A stretch of DNA of 64,000 nt from Adiantum capillus-veneris (lineage: Eukaryota > Streptophyta > Polypodiopsida > Polypodiales > Pteridaceae): positions 91,851,180 to 91,915,179 of the forward strand of contig CM043962.1 in the NCBI GenBank assembly GCA_014529385.2, written 5' to 3'. Each line of letters begins with the position of its first letter. Position 1 is the first letter of the stretch. Position numbers and translations under genes: made by a program. The notes below the pieces were generated by a model that had not been told where the DNA came from, searched no databases, and saw only the letters and a program-made list of their open reading frames with translations. This document shows, piece by piece, positions 1 to 11,649 of the stretch.

Positions 1-2576
1 AATCATTGGCCTCTGGATATCTTTGATTTGCAACGAACCACTCAGTGAGCGTAGTCTTTTTGTTGGCCTCTCTCTCCACCACACTCTGTATATAGTCACT
101 CTGTCATTAAAGAAGACTTGATTTTGATGAGGTAAATGAACATGGAGGCGTTGTATGTCAGGTTTCTCTTGATGCAAGTCAAACCCAAATATCCGCCAGA
201 TAGCCTCAGATGCTGATACATATCTTGCATTAAGATAGTTTGTAACTTCATCTAAAATCCCTTCAATGTCTTGTAGAGCAATAGTCGCCCTGTTATGTCC
301 CTTATACACATACTTGTAGAGATATTTCATAGCGGATATAGTGGAGCAAACCTCCACATTGATATGTGCATTGTATCTTATTGACAAAAATGGATTGTAT
401 GGAACAATCCATTTATTATTCATTTGCACATTCTTATAAACAGTGTGATTTCCATCATCCCTCCTCATGTATGTTGGGTATCCTTCCCGATCCATAGTAG
501 TTGATCCATTGAAGCCTCGAGGGTATTTCAACCTGCACTTTCCCTCTACCATACATGGAGCATTTCTATTCAAGTTTCCACATGGACCATGCACATTACA
601 CCAACTGATAATGTCATACAATTGTGGAAACATCACCTTATTAGGAAGCTCCGCACACACCATCTTATCATAATGGGATGTCTCTGTTGGTTTGTGTTCG
701 GGAGAAAGTATCAATAGAATGTGGGCATGAGGAAGGCCTCTCTTTTGGAACTCAATCACAGAAATGTGTCCAATGACCTTACCAAAAATCCCCCCCTTAA
801 TCAGCAAGCCCATCAAATCCTTGAACTTATGGTAGAAAACGCATGCAGTAAGGTCAGGACGATCGTTGGACGTTCCTCCAGGCAATAATGCGTCCTCTAT
901 CTCCTTCCATCCAGGATTGCATGTGAATGTTATGAAGAGATCAGGCTTCCCTCTTTTGCGTACAATTGCCATGGCATCCTGATAAAGTTGGTGCGTATAG
1001 CGTGGACTACCAACATATGAAGAAGGCAATACCACCCTCCTGCCAACATTAGCACCGAATAACTGTTCTCTGTCACCCCTTGTTCCATCTCTTGCTCTGA
1101 TCATGTCAGCCAAACCTTGGTACACCTCACTGCGTAGATCACTCTGATGATTGCGAATCCATAAAAGCCTCAACTCCTCCATACAAATGTATGCATCAAC
1201 AATAAATTGTTGCAGTAGCCTACCACCACGTAAAAGACATTGTGTTGTGTCACCCCTGATTTGCAATCTATACTTGTAGAAATCCATTGTAGAAATATAC
1301 CTTGTATTCCCTCCCCCTTGCTCTCTGTTTTCCCGTGGCCTGTCTAATGCCTGTATGTAGGGATTCCAACCTTCTTCACCACTTGGAAATAGCAACACAT
1401 ATAAGAGAGGCATGTACGACCTGTGGCAATTTGAGATTCTTTTTAGACCACCACCAGAAAGATTCAACACAATATCTCGATGGCCAATGTTGCTCTCATC
1501 GCCTTGACCAGGCATGATTGCAGCAACTTCCGCACCTGTTAGAGCAAGGTACTGCCAGCCATTAATATGTTTCTTAGTGATGACCATCCTTATGTAAGGA
1601 ATATTGGAAGTTTGAACCATTGATGCAAACTGCCTGAAAGCTTGAACGTACGGATTTACGCGATGCATCATTGATTGCAAGATTTCCAAAACATCTGGTT
1701 GAGTTTAGAAACATGCTGCATCCTATTTTGCAACTTATTCTCAGTGTCAAAAAAATACAATTGAGCAAAGCGAGGGATTTGATCTGAATGTTCTTCAGGC
1801 ATCAATGGACCAATTTTATGATATATAGATCCATGCACTTTGAAGGTATAGATTCCTTTTCTTTGACAAAGAGATTCATCTATATGAGCTCCTAAAGAAG
1901 CAAATTCCAACACACTATTGTATGCTCTAATATGTTTTAGGAATTTCTTGCTTCTAGTATTACCTCCGTGCATTAATTCTCTTAATTCTAAAGGAGGTTC
2001 ACATAATGGTGGCAAAGAAACACTCCCTGAGTTGCAACAACTTTTCCCCACAAAGGTGCGAATGGTCTTTGCTTCTATCTTCCAAGCAAAAGCACCACAA
2101 AGGGAACATGAAAAATCCAAGCTGCTTATGTTGTGAAGTATAGACTTTTTGTGAAAAAGTGACAACATAGAGATATGCATCAAGGGTGTGTTTTTAGGAT
2201 ATATGTAGGTGATGGATAGGCAATGCCTTTCGACTTTGGAGTAATCTCCCTCTCTAGAGACAACTATGGGCTCCCCAAGAACATCTCCATTATTGGCTTC
2301 CAAATTGCTTCTCACTTCAATCTCCTCTTGATTTTGCAGAAGCATTGGATCAATATCTACATCCATTCCAACCCTTCCCTGAGAGAATTCATTGCATTGA
2401 TCCACATTTATCAAATGATGGCAATCTTCCAAGCGAGCTACATTAATCCCCCCTAGAGAGCGCCAAACTCTCTCTCTTGCTGCCTCACGTCGCGTAGCTC
2501 GAGAGGCTTGACAGATCCTGCTACGTCTTGCATGTCCAGGAGACAACACCTTCTGACCAATAGCCATCTGTCCCAA
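1..2576 (-). pseudogene. Helitron Rep (HUH endonuclease) region, partial, frameshifted
   Basis: This is the N-terminal and Rep part of a Helitron RepHel protein, the rolling-circle transposase. The first frame starts at the ATG at 2576 and runs 302 codons to a stop at 1668. Near 1697-1703 one base is missing relative to the expected Leu-Asn-Pro-Asp, and the conserved reading (LEILQSMMHRVNPYVQAFRQ) continues in another frame to the left edge. The HUH metal-binding motif is visible as GLPHAH (His-Ala-His at 721-729), and the tyrosine-containing block KYLYKYVYKG lies at about 301-330. The helicase domain would lie beyond the left end. Established: this motif order defines the Helitron_like_N region. 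Inferred: the copy is dead because of the frameshift. Helitron termini (TC start, CTRR end with hairpin) were not found. Confidence 0.9.
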
Positions 2577-2664
2577 AAAGAACTCTTATAAGTAATCTTA
2601 AATGTGGAGAATTAAGGACAGAGTGGATCTTTTCTCTATCTCCATCCCTCACGTTTCATGTATG

Positions 2665-2668
2665 TAAA

Positions 2669-2724
<56 letters not shown>

Positions 2725-2814
2725 TATTTATACACCTATACACCTTAAAAGAGGTGAGATTACAAAGGGGGGAGGAGCTTGTGCACCAGATTAGCATGAC
2801 CACTTTGAAAAGTA

Positions 2815-2866
<52 letters not shown>

Positions 2867-2923
2867 TTGGTGCATAAAACAACTTTGGAGAGCACTTCAT
2901 TCAACATGTTATGGCCACAATTT

Positions 2924-2967
<44 letters not shown>

Positions 2968-3185
2968 TGTGGGAGAGGACCTAATAGAAAGAGAGAGACC
3001 CACTGCATAAAAACTTTGGAGATCACTTCTTTCAACATATTATGGCCAAAATTTTAGAGAGAGAGAGAGAGGGAGAGAGGATCTAAAAGAAAGAGAGAGA
3101 GAGAGAGAGCTCGTGCATAACACAACTTTGGAGATCACTTCTTTCAACATGTTATGGCCACAATTTTAGAGAGAGAGAGACATAA
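2665..3185. repeat. (GA)n microsatellite cluster
   Basis: Long GA tracts lie at about 2671-2721, 2817-2866, 2932-2958 (followed by a G run), 3055-3075 and 3092-3110. Between them recurs a short unique sentence of the type 'cttctttcaacatgttatgg', so the tracts are embedded in a dispersed repeat rather than being isolated microsatellites. Serine-leucine or Arg-Glu ORFs across this stretch are translation artefacts. Confidence 0.9.
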
Positions 3186-3721
3186 CGGCAAAAACACTTA
3201 GAAAAGAGAGCTCATCATCCATCCACTACATACATAAGATAGACCCCCAAAACGTAGATCCCCATAGTAGCCTATAAAGGAGAGAGAAGAACATGTAGAT
3301 CTGCAAAGCCTATAAATGAGGAAGATGTGAGTATCAACGCTCATCATCCATCCACTACATACATAAGATAGACCCCCAAAACGTAGATCCCCATAGTAGC
3401 CTATAAGTGAGAGAGAAGAACATGTAGATCTGCAAAGCATATAAATGAGGAAGTCGTGAGTATTATCATCCACTACGTAACTCACTTCTTGTGAGGGCGC
3501 CCCTCCTTTGAAATCGATGGAATATCTTTAGTCACATTAAGCCCCTTCTTGGGCCAATGGGTGGACACCAATGCATTGAGCTTGTTTGTGATAGACCTGC
3601 GGCGGATGGTACCTAGCCCATCACTTCTTTCAACATGTTATGGCCACAATTTTAGAGAGAGAGAGAGAGAGGGAGAGAGAGAGAGATATTGAAAGAGGCG
3701 AATCTATACACCTTGAAAGAG

Positions 3722-3765
<44 letters not shown>

Positions 3766-3902
3766 CTAATAAAAAGATGGAGAGATCTTGTGCATAATAA
3801 CTTTGGGGATCACTTCTTTCAACATGTTATGGCCACAATTTTAGAGAGAGAGAGAGAGGGGGGGGGGGGGGGACTTCTTTCAGGAAGACACTTTGGAAAG
3901 TA

Positions 3903-3965
<63 letters not shown>

Positions 3966-4410
3966 GTGTGACTCAAGAGACATAATGGCAAAAACACTTA
4001 GAAAAGAGAGCTCATCATCCATCCACTACATACATAAGATAGACCCCCAAAACGTAGATCCCCATAGTAGCCTATAAAGGAGTGAGAAGAACATGTAGAT
4101 CCGCAAAGCCTATAAATGAGGAAAATGTGAGTATTATCGCTCATCATCCATCCACTACATACATAAATGTAGATCCCCATAGTAGCCTATAAATGAGATA
4201 GACCCCCAAAACGTAGATCCCCATGAGAGAAGAACATGTAGATCCGCAAAGCATATAAATGAGGAAGTCGTGAGTATTATCATCCACTACGTAATTCACT
4301 TCCTATGATGGGCCCCCTGCTTTGAACTCGATGGAATATCTCCAGTCACATTAAGCCCCTTCTTGGGCCAATGGGTCGACACCAATGCATTGAGCTTGTT
4401 TGTGATAGAC
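3186..4410. repeat. Segmental duplication with tandem ~130-bp units
   Basis: Two blocks, about 3186-3600 and about 3985-4410, are near copies. Each contains repeated units beginning with the sentence 'catccatccactacatacat' and running through 'gacccccaaaacgtagatcc' to 'aatgaggaag'. Units start near 3212, 3342, 4014 and 4144. Both blocks end in the C-terminal codons of the coiled-coil ORF at 4296-4961, so the duplication copied the end of that ORF. GA tracts separate the blocks (3655-3690, 3722-3765, 3842-3872 with a G run, 3905-3961). Confidence 0.8.
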
Positions 4411-4961
4411 TTGACTTCAGATACACCTATATTATGTTGTATTGCTACGGCATCCAATTTGTTGCTGGTGCTTCGCAATTCAGACACAATGCTTTTTAAC
4501 TCAATGCCATCCTTGTCAGGTTTGTTCTCAAGAAGAGACATCTCCAACAGGCTCATGATTTTGTCCTGGTTGCTTTTTATGTCGGAAAGTTGTACTTGCA
4601 CTGAGTTTGGTTGCTGCAAAACATCATTGATCTATACTTGGATCTGCACCTCTAAGCGGCGAAGATAAAATCCTTGCTCACGCTGTAAATGGCTCAACCC
4701 GTGAATGCTCTCTTTGTAGGAAACATGTGATGCCTCCACTCTCTCACATGAGGCTTGAATGTTGGAGTATATTGTGTGGATGGCACCTAGCCCATCTGCA
4801 ATCTGCCCCTCTGATGATCCATTTGCAATTTGCCTCTTTGAAGGTCCGTCCCCCCCTCAAGCAACACGCTTAGCACTTCGCACATTGTTGATTTGATCTC
4901 TCTCTAGGGTAGAAAAGACCACCTCCAATGAATCTCCTCCAGAGGCAAGGGCTTGCTCCAT
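4296..4961 (-). pseudogene. Unrecognised coiled-coil protein, two in-frame stops
   Basis: A single minus-strand frame runs 221 codons from an ATG at 4961 to a stop at 4296 and is interrupted only by a TGA at 4859-4857 and a TAG at 4634-4632. The second half is rich in Leu, Ile, Val, Lys and Glu with heptad-like spacing (for example SIVSELRSTSNKLDAVAIQH), suggesting a coiled coil; the C-terminus is basic. The N-terminal third is Ser/Gly-rich with an Arg-Ser-Ala-Lys-Arg patch. I do not recognise the family, and it does not resemble the transposon proteins in the rest of the window. Its last ~38 codons are repeated at about 3480-3590 with a few changes. It could be a transposon accessory protein, a captured host gene fragment or an old viral-type insertion; the sequence alone does not decide. 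Confidence 0.5.
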
Positions 4962-5025
4962 TACTCTGAGAAAGTTAGGATAGGTTACTTTTAGGATAAG
5001 TTAGGATAGAGCGTGGAGCAAGATT

Positions 5026-5027
<2 letters not shown>

Positions 5028-5122
<95 letters not shown>

Positions 5123-5125
5123 TGT
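5028..5125. repeat. (CT)n-(GT)n compound microsatellite
   Basis: CT repeats at about 5031-5073 pass directly into a GT tract at about 5077-5121. The compound pyrimidine-then-GT arrangement recurs in this window, including (as GT then GA) in the LTRs at 35823 and 49133. Confidence 0.95.
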
Positions 5126-5159
5126 GGCAAACTAAATTCGAATGCCGCCTGAATCCCTC

Positions 5160-6395
<1,236 letters not shown>

Positions 6396-6499
6396 TAGAA
6401 ACAGCTCCCACTCTCACAGGTGAAAGAAACACTCGCAGGTGGTATCGCTCTCGCCTCTCTCTCCCTCTTTCTCTCCCAGTGTTGGTACCGGCTTCATTG

Positions 6500-6730
6500 A
6501 AGTAACTCTCGCGCGACATGAATGCCAGCGGCCTTCCAAGTCACGTCCTCAGTCGAAAATTTCAAGTCACGTCCCTCAGTCGGCGGACCTTTTCCAACTT
6601 GAGGCATGAGCTTGCGCCACGTGGAGGGGGGGGCCTCCCCATCCAAAATTTTTCCTCAGCCTACGGACCTTCTCCAACCTGAGGCATGAGCTTGCGCCAT
6701 GTGGAGAGGGGGGGGGGGGGGCTGAATCCC
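6500..6730. repeat. Short direct repeats with G runs
   Basis: The sentence 'gaggcatgagcttgcgcca' followed by 'gtggag' and a poly-G run occurs at about 6601-6640 and again at about 6681-6720; 'aagtcacgtcc' is also repeated at 6538 and 6564. Noncoding; origin unknown. Confidence 0.6.
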
Positions 6731-7071
6731 TCCCCTTTTTATACTAGTATAGATGGGATAATTGCATCAATAACATAATCGACGCCCACATGACCAAATC
6801 GTCACGTCTTATCCCATTTCCCTCTTGAGTAGTAGGTCTTGAGGTCAAGACTCGTCACATAGATCTTTGAGGTCTTTTTGGATTGTTTCCACGATATTAA
6901 ACGTTCTCTTCTCTTCTTCTTTCTCTTAAGGGATAATCTTGAAGGTCTCTTGTGATTATTTCCTACAAGTTAGGATTCTTCTTCTTCTTCCCTCTCTCTT
7001 TGCCTTTTCAGATTGTTTCTACGCCTTTAAAAGTTCTCTTTTCTTCTTCTCCTCTCTCTCTCTCTCTCCTT

Positions 7072-7124
<53 letters not shown>

Positions 7125-8640
7125 ATTGTTCAAACCCCTTCATATTAGTGGAGCCCAAGTGCACACTAATAAGGTTCAACAACACGACATAATGTGAGTG
7201 AAAATCCTTTAGATTTTTAAGATTTAGATATTAACAAAGAAAAATCGTTGGTTTGCAAGCTACAATTGAAAAACCAGTAGTGAAATAAAATATGGGAGCA
7301 TTTATACTATGGACTTCCACAAAAATTACAATGAAAAGACACATGAACATGTAACATTTAATGCACTAGTACTTGTGTGTAGCGGAAATTGATAACATAG
7401 TGAGCATTTCATTAAGAAGAAGTTCCTAATGAGAATAGAGAGAGTACTTAATTTGAGAAAGCAACATAGCAATTTACACCTAGCTAATTTGGCATTGACA
7501 ATACTTGAAAAGAGAGAGAAATAGAAACAATTGACAATGGTTGAGGACCAAATTTACGTGGAGCCAACCCCCCCTCCATAAAGGCTTTGTATTATAGCTT
7601 CTCCCATCAAAGGAGACTTTTGGACAATACAATCTTTGTGTTCCTTAACAAAACTAGTTGGTGCAATGAAGATAGAAGCTTCATGCACCAAATTATTCTT
7701 GAAAAACACACCTAGTGTCCCTAGCCTCAATCCCAAGACCTCACACACCTTTAAAAATGGTGAGAGCTAACAGAAAATGAGGATAGGTTGAGAGGAAGAA
7801 GATGTATCTTATCAGAAATAAGTATTCTCCTCACATAATCACTCTAATAGCATAGCTTAGCTTAGTAATTAGCATGGTAGAGGAGATAAGCATGCCGTTG
7901 AAGCTTGGCTCTTGGTTGGATTTGCATTCCATAGCCAAGAGTTATTGGTGTAGGCCTCTACTTCTCAATGCTTGGAGAAGGAGATGGAGTTCTTCTTGCA
8001 CACATGAGTTGTGTGTGTGTGTGTGTGTGTGTGTAGCAATGTGTTAGACTAAAATGCATCCCTCTCTCTCTTCTTGGTCGACCCCTCTTGCAACTTACTC
8101 GTGTTGGCTTCCCATTGGCCCCTGCAAAGCTTGGCCAATCACACATTGAAGTGTAATTGATAGCCTTGTGACATGTGTCCCCCTTTCCCCTTTTGTGAGA
8201 GCTTTAGGTATTTCAATAATTCATCTAAACTCTCATTGGGCCTTTTTGTCTTGAGGCCAATAGGAATCAGGCAAGCCATTGGGCTGTTGGATGCTCATTG
8301 GACCCCTTGGTAGACTGTCCAATAGTCTTCTAGGGAGCTTAATTTCTATTGGTTCTTTTATCAAGCATTTTTAGATTGATTAAACTAATTTTACTCTAGC
8401 CTAATTCTCATTAGTCCACCGCTATGTCCATCCAATAGGATTTGAGGGGAAATTGGGGGCAACTGGCCTAGGAGCCTGCCATGTGTCCATTCTTCCCTTT
8501 GGGGAGAGCTTGGGAGTGTGTGTGTGTGGGGGGGGAGGGGGGTGTTTCTCTCTCATCCCCTATCATTAAGGCTCGCCCCCTCCTTCCTAGGGATGTGGGA
8601 AGACTTTTTAGTCTTCCCATGACCATCCAATTTTTCCCTA
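6731..8640. other. Unassigned noncoding stretch with two microsatellites
   Basis: No gene is recognised here. A CT tract lies at about 7061-7122 and a GT tract at about 8008-8035. The short open frames in this region have no recognisable motif. The part nearest 8640 lies downstream of the minus-strand chromovirus and should contain its 3' untranslated region and 3' LTR, but I could not pair it with a second LTR near 13 kb. Confidence 0.4.
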
Positions 8641-8665
8641 CTTTGGCATACATGTTTACATTTGC

Positions 8666-9363
8666 TTACTCTAGGGAATCATTGTAAGCATTGACAAGGT
8701 TTAGGTTATCCTTTAATTGTATGCCTTGCATCCATCTAGCATCTTCAAAAGGATAATTTTTAAACTTGATAAGATATCTTCGGATAGTCTTACCGTCTCG
8801 TAATACCTTGTCTTTGTGTCGGAGAATGGACTCGGGTTGCAACACCTCTTCTTGGTCCTCGATCTCTGGTGGGTCTTCAATGATTGCTTCTTGAGGTGGC
8901 TCTCCTTTGTAAGGCTTTAGTAGGCTCACATGGAAAGCATTTTGTATGAGCCAATGGTTGTGCAACTTGAGTTCATAGGTCATCTCATTGATTGGCCTAA
9001 GAATCTAAAAGGGACCATAGTACCATTTTGCTAATTTAGCGTAGTATTTTTGGTGTCGTGTAGGATTCTTGCCCGTGTGTGCCTTAATCAAGCCTTGTGA
9101 AACTTAAGCAAGACCCACTCATTTTGTTTAAAGGATAGGGCTCTTTTGTGATAATCAACAACAGCCTTTTGCCTTTGTTGAGAGATGGATATAGCATCCT
9201 TAATCTTTTGGAAAGATTCTTGCAAGTCTCGGCTATATTCATCTACATCGAAGATCCTCCCATGTACCTTGAGTAGCAGGGGACTTTTTGATCTTCCCTC
9301 TATCACCTCAAAAGGTGCTTTCCCCGTGGAAGTATGTACAATGTTATTGTAAGCATACTCCAC
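8666..9363 (-). pseudogene. Chromovirus integrase C-terminal part and chromodomain
   Basis: This is the end of a Ty3/Gypsy pol polyprotein on the minus strand. The upstream part (9363-9088) carries the end of the integrase core and the C-terminal domain. The downstream part (to 8666) includes the phrase NAFHVSLLKPYKG and then a chromodomain with PESILRHKDK, RYLIKFKNYP and an aromatic ARW, the signature of chromoviruses, which use it to target chromatin. The frame is broken: the reading changes near 9090, and a TAG replaces the expected Gln in GPF-(Q)-ILRPIN near 9010. The protein ends at 8666 after NAYNDSLE. Inferred to be inactive. Confidence 0.9.
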
Positions 9364-9720
9364 TAAGGGTAATTGTTAGGTTAGCTATTTCACTTTGGCC
9401 ATCCGTTTGGGGATGATAGGCCGAAGATAAGTTTAGCCTTGTACCTAAATTCTCAAAGAGACCCTTCCACAAATTACTAGTCATTCTAAGATCTCTATCA
9501 GACACTATAGACATTGGCAAGCCATGGTATTTTAAATGCTTTTTCCACTAAGGGTAATTGTTAGGTTAGCTATTTCACTTTGGCCATCCGTTTGGGGATG
9601 ATAGGCCGAAGATAAGTTTAGCCTTGTACCTAAATTCTCAAAGAGACCCTTCCACAAATTACTAGTCATTCTAAGATCTCTATCAGACACTATAGACATT
9701 GGCAAGCCATGGTATTTTAA
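9360..9720. repeat. Direct duplication inside integrase
   Basis: The segment 9360-9535 is repeated at 9545-9720 (offset 185 bp) essentially without change, with a 9-bp spacer. Both copies encode the same piece of integrase core on the minus strand (SIVSDRD to YHPQTDGQSEIAN), so the core is present twice and the reading frame is destroyed. The identity of the copies indicates a recent event. Confidence 0.95.
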
Positions 9721-9757
9721 GCTTTGTGATATAAAGAGGGTTGCCATTTGATGGGCC
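9364..9757 (-). pseudogene. Chromovirus integrase core fragment (duplicated, deleted)
   Basis: On the minus strand the reading AHQMATLFISQSLKYHGLP, then SIVSDRD and SSAYHPQTDGQSE, is the middle and end of the integrase catalytic core, including the Asp of the second catalytic position and the Glu of Q-S-E. The sequence normally found between QSEIAN and LVEYAYNN is missing, so a deletion lies at about 9364-9370. Upstream, the frame stops at about 9757, where Copia sequence begins. Zinc-binding N-terminal domain and first catalytic Asp are absent. Confidence 0.85.
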
Positions 9758-10558
9758 TTTAAAAACTGCCCTCACTGGAACCAGAAGATCGCAAGCATTG
9801 AAATTTGTATCTTGTGAGTTGATGCGGATGCTATAGCCGAAGCCGAAATCAAGGCCGAGAAGCATAGAGGAAGCTAACCAAGCCGCTCTGGGTACCTATA
9901 CCTGTACCTGTAGTCGAAGAAGACAATATTGTCAAGCTCCCACTCTATATGTGTGTATGAGGCCACTCCGAAAGAGGCTACACGCTCCCAAATGAGCCAT
10001 GGGCTCTTGTAGATGGAAGAGACTACAACAATGGTACCTCTAATGGCTATGGAAGCTCTGTAGCACAAACTACCAAAAAAGGGCTGAAAAATGTAGCTCC
10101 TGAACCATAGCTAAAATGAGATTTCTGATGGCACGAACGGCTCCAAAGGGGGGTAAAACCTCAAGACATCTGCTGGAAACGCTCTCAAAATACTGAATTT
10201 GCCGATCTCAAAGTCGAAACCCTGTTTGCACTCTTAAAAGTGCACGAGCGCATGGAAGCGATTTCGAGAATGAAATAGCTCTAATACCAGATGAAGGAGA
10301 GGAGATGGGAGCACAGCAGAAGAGGAAGATGAATCGCACACACACACTCCCACAGACACCACCATAGCCACACACACAGGTTGGAGGGGGAGAACCAACA
10401 CAGTGTGTGCCCCGTTTCTTTCTTCTCTATCTTATGCACTAAGGCACAATACACATTGTACTTAGTGTTAGTGGCTCACACAAGTGTATAGTTGTACACT
10501 TAGGGTTAGTAGCAGTTAGTGATGGACGGTCGGACACATGGCCATTAAACCTAAAGCA
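9758..10558 (-). mobile_element. Copia 5' LTR with primer binding site and leader fragment
   Basis: Read on the minus strand, 10558-10292 matches the LTR at 20814-21084 closely over its length (same phrases, for example 'gtgagccactaacacta' and 'gccttagtgcataagataga'). It is followed after two bases by TGGTATTAGAGC at 10289-10278, one mismatch from the initiator-Met tRNA primer site TGGTATCAGAGC typical of Copia. About 520 bp of leader follow to 9758, where chromovirus integrase resumes. The fragment therefore sits inside the chromovirus, replacing the rest of RNase H and the start of integrase. No target-site duplication was found, so it is a remnant or a rearrangement rather than a clean insertion. 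Confidence 0.85.
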
Positions 10559-10562
10559 AAAC

Positions 10563-11115
10563 AACTCCAAGGGAATCACAAACATGCATCGCATTGGACC
10601 TGAAATGGCTTTAAGAGATCCGACAGTGTAAGCACAGATTGAGGGATAAGCTTCTCTTTAAGCTTTTCGAAAGCATTGTTCTCCTTGGTGGACCATAGAT
10701 ACCTAATGTTTTTCTTTTTCAGGTCATGTAATGGTTCCACGATTTGTGAGAACTTTTCTATGAAGCGTCTATAGTATGCACACATACCTATAAAGCTTCT
10801 TAGTTCACGCAAATTCCTTGGATTAGGCCATCCTTTTATTACCTCTAACTTTGATGGATCCATTTGGATGCCATCTTGAGAGATAATGTGACCTAAATAC
10901 TAAATCTCTTGTAAGAAAAATTCACTTTTCTTTCGATTAATATAAAGTTTATTCTCTTGTAAAACTTGAAATATTACGTGGAGGTGTTGCTTGTGTTCGT
11001 TTGATGAATTAGAGTAGATAATTATATCATCAGAGAACACTCCAGTAAAGGTTCGGTGAGGCCTGAATAGCTTCTCCATCAAGTGGTTAAATGTGGCTGG
11101 TGCATTGGTCAAGCT
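10563..11115 (-). pseudogene. Chromovirus reverse transcriptase (C-terminal half) and start of RNase H
   Basis: The minus strand reads LTNAPATFNHLMEKLF, then VFSDDIIIYS (the catalytic F-x-D-D box), then the connection YYRRFIEKFSQI and the first RNase H motif FQVQCDA. A TAG at about 10893 interrupts the frame between FFLQEI and YLGHIISQDG. The fingers domain and the first catalytic Asp of RT are missing, because the frame is joined directly to protease sequence at about 11115. At 10563-10575 the RNase H frame gives way to Copia LTR sequence. Confidence 0.9.
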
Positions 11116-11649
11116 GTCAACATAGCTTTGGACATGGAGCCTCAATTTCCCAATCAAGGGAGTGACTGAGGCTTCTTGCCCCTTGAAAGCACCATTGGGA
11201 GGTAGGACATCTCCCATCTCATAGGCTTAGATGCCCAGCTTGATGGCCAACTCAGTGGATATGAAATTGTGAGTAGAACCAGGGTCAAAGAGAATGAAAG
11301 CATCATGTTCTCTTACCTTTCCCCAAGCATGGCATAGAGATCCTTTGTGATGAGCATCCTCTTCTTGAATTTCGACCAAGGTAGCTCTAGGAGGCTCATT
11401 ACGTGTATTCTTGTGGGGACAAGTGCAATACGCATGCCCTTGCTCCCTGCACTTGAAACAACGGTTATCTTTTCGATAACGTCGTAGCTCTTCAGGAGAG
11501 AGTTTATTTTTGCCTTTATAAACTCCCTTCTCCTTAGCTTTGTTGTTGTTGGCGTTGCCTTTGGGAGACTTTTGGACATTGTCCTTCCCCTTAGGCTCAT
11601 TACGGTCCTTGTTTTCCGTAGGCTTAAGATTTCTCTTAGCCCCTTGTTA
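11116..11649 (-). pseudogene. Chromovirus nucleocapsid zinc knuckle and protease
   Basis: A CCHC zinc knuckle (CFKCREQGHAYCTC, pattern CX2CX4HX4C) is encoded at 11460-11419. Downstream the protease active site reads ILFDPGSTHNFIS at about 11290-11250, with the Asp retained and Pro where Ser or Thr is usual. A TAA follows at about 11227 after KLGI. The frame then runs GQEASVTPLIGKLRLHVQSY and switches without interruption to RT (LTNAPATF), showing an internal deletion of the rest of protease and the first half of RT. Several frames are needed to follow the protein, so it is inactive. Confidence 0.85.

Noticed and set aside
3198-3485. ORF with an internal protein repeat
   Set aside because: The repeat comes from the ~130-bp DNA tandem repeat; equivalent frames in the other copy at 4.0-4.2 kb are not conserved.
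7554-7748. Minus-strand 64-codon ORF as a gene
   Set aside because: No motif, no homologous copy in the window, and the length is expected by chance.
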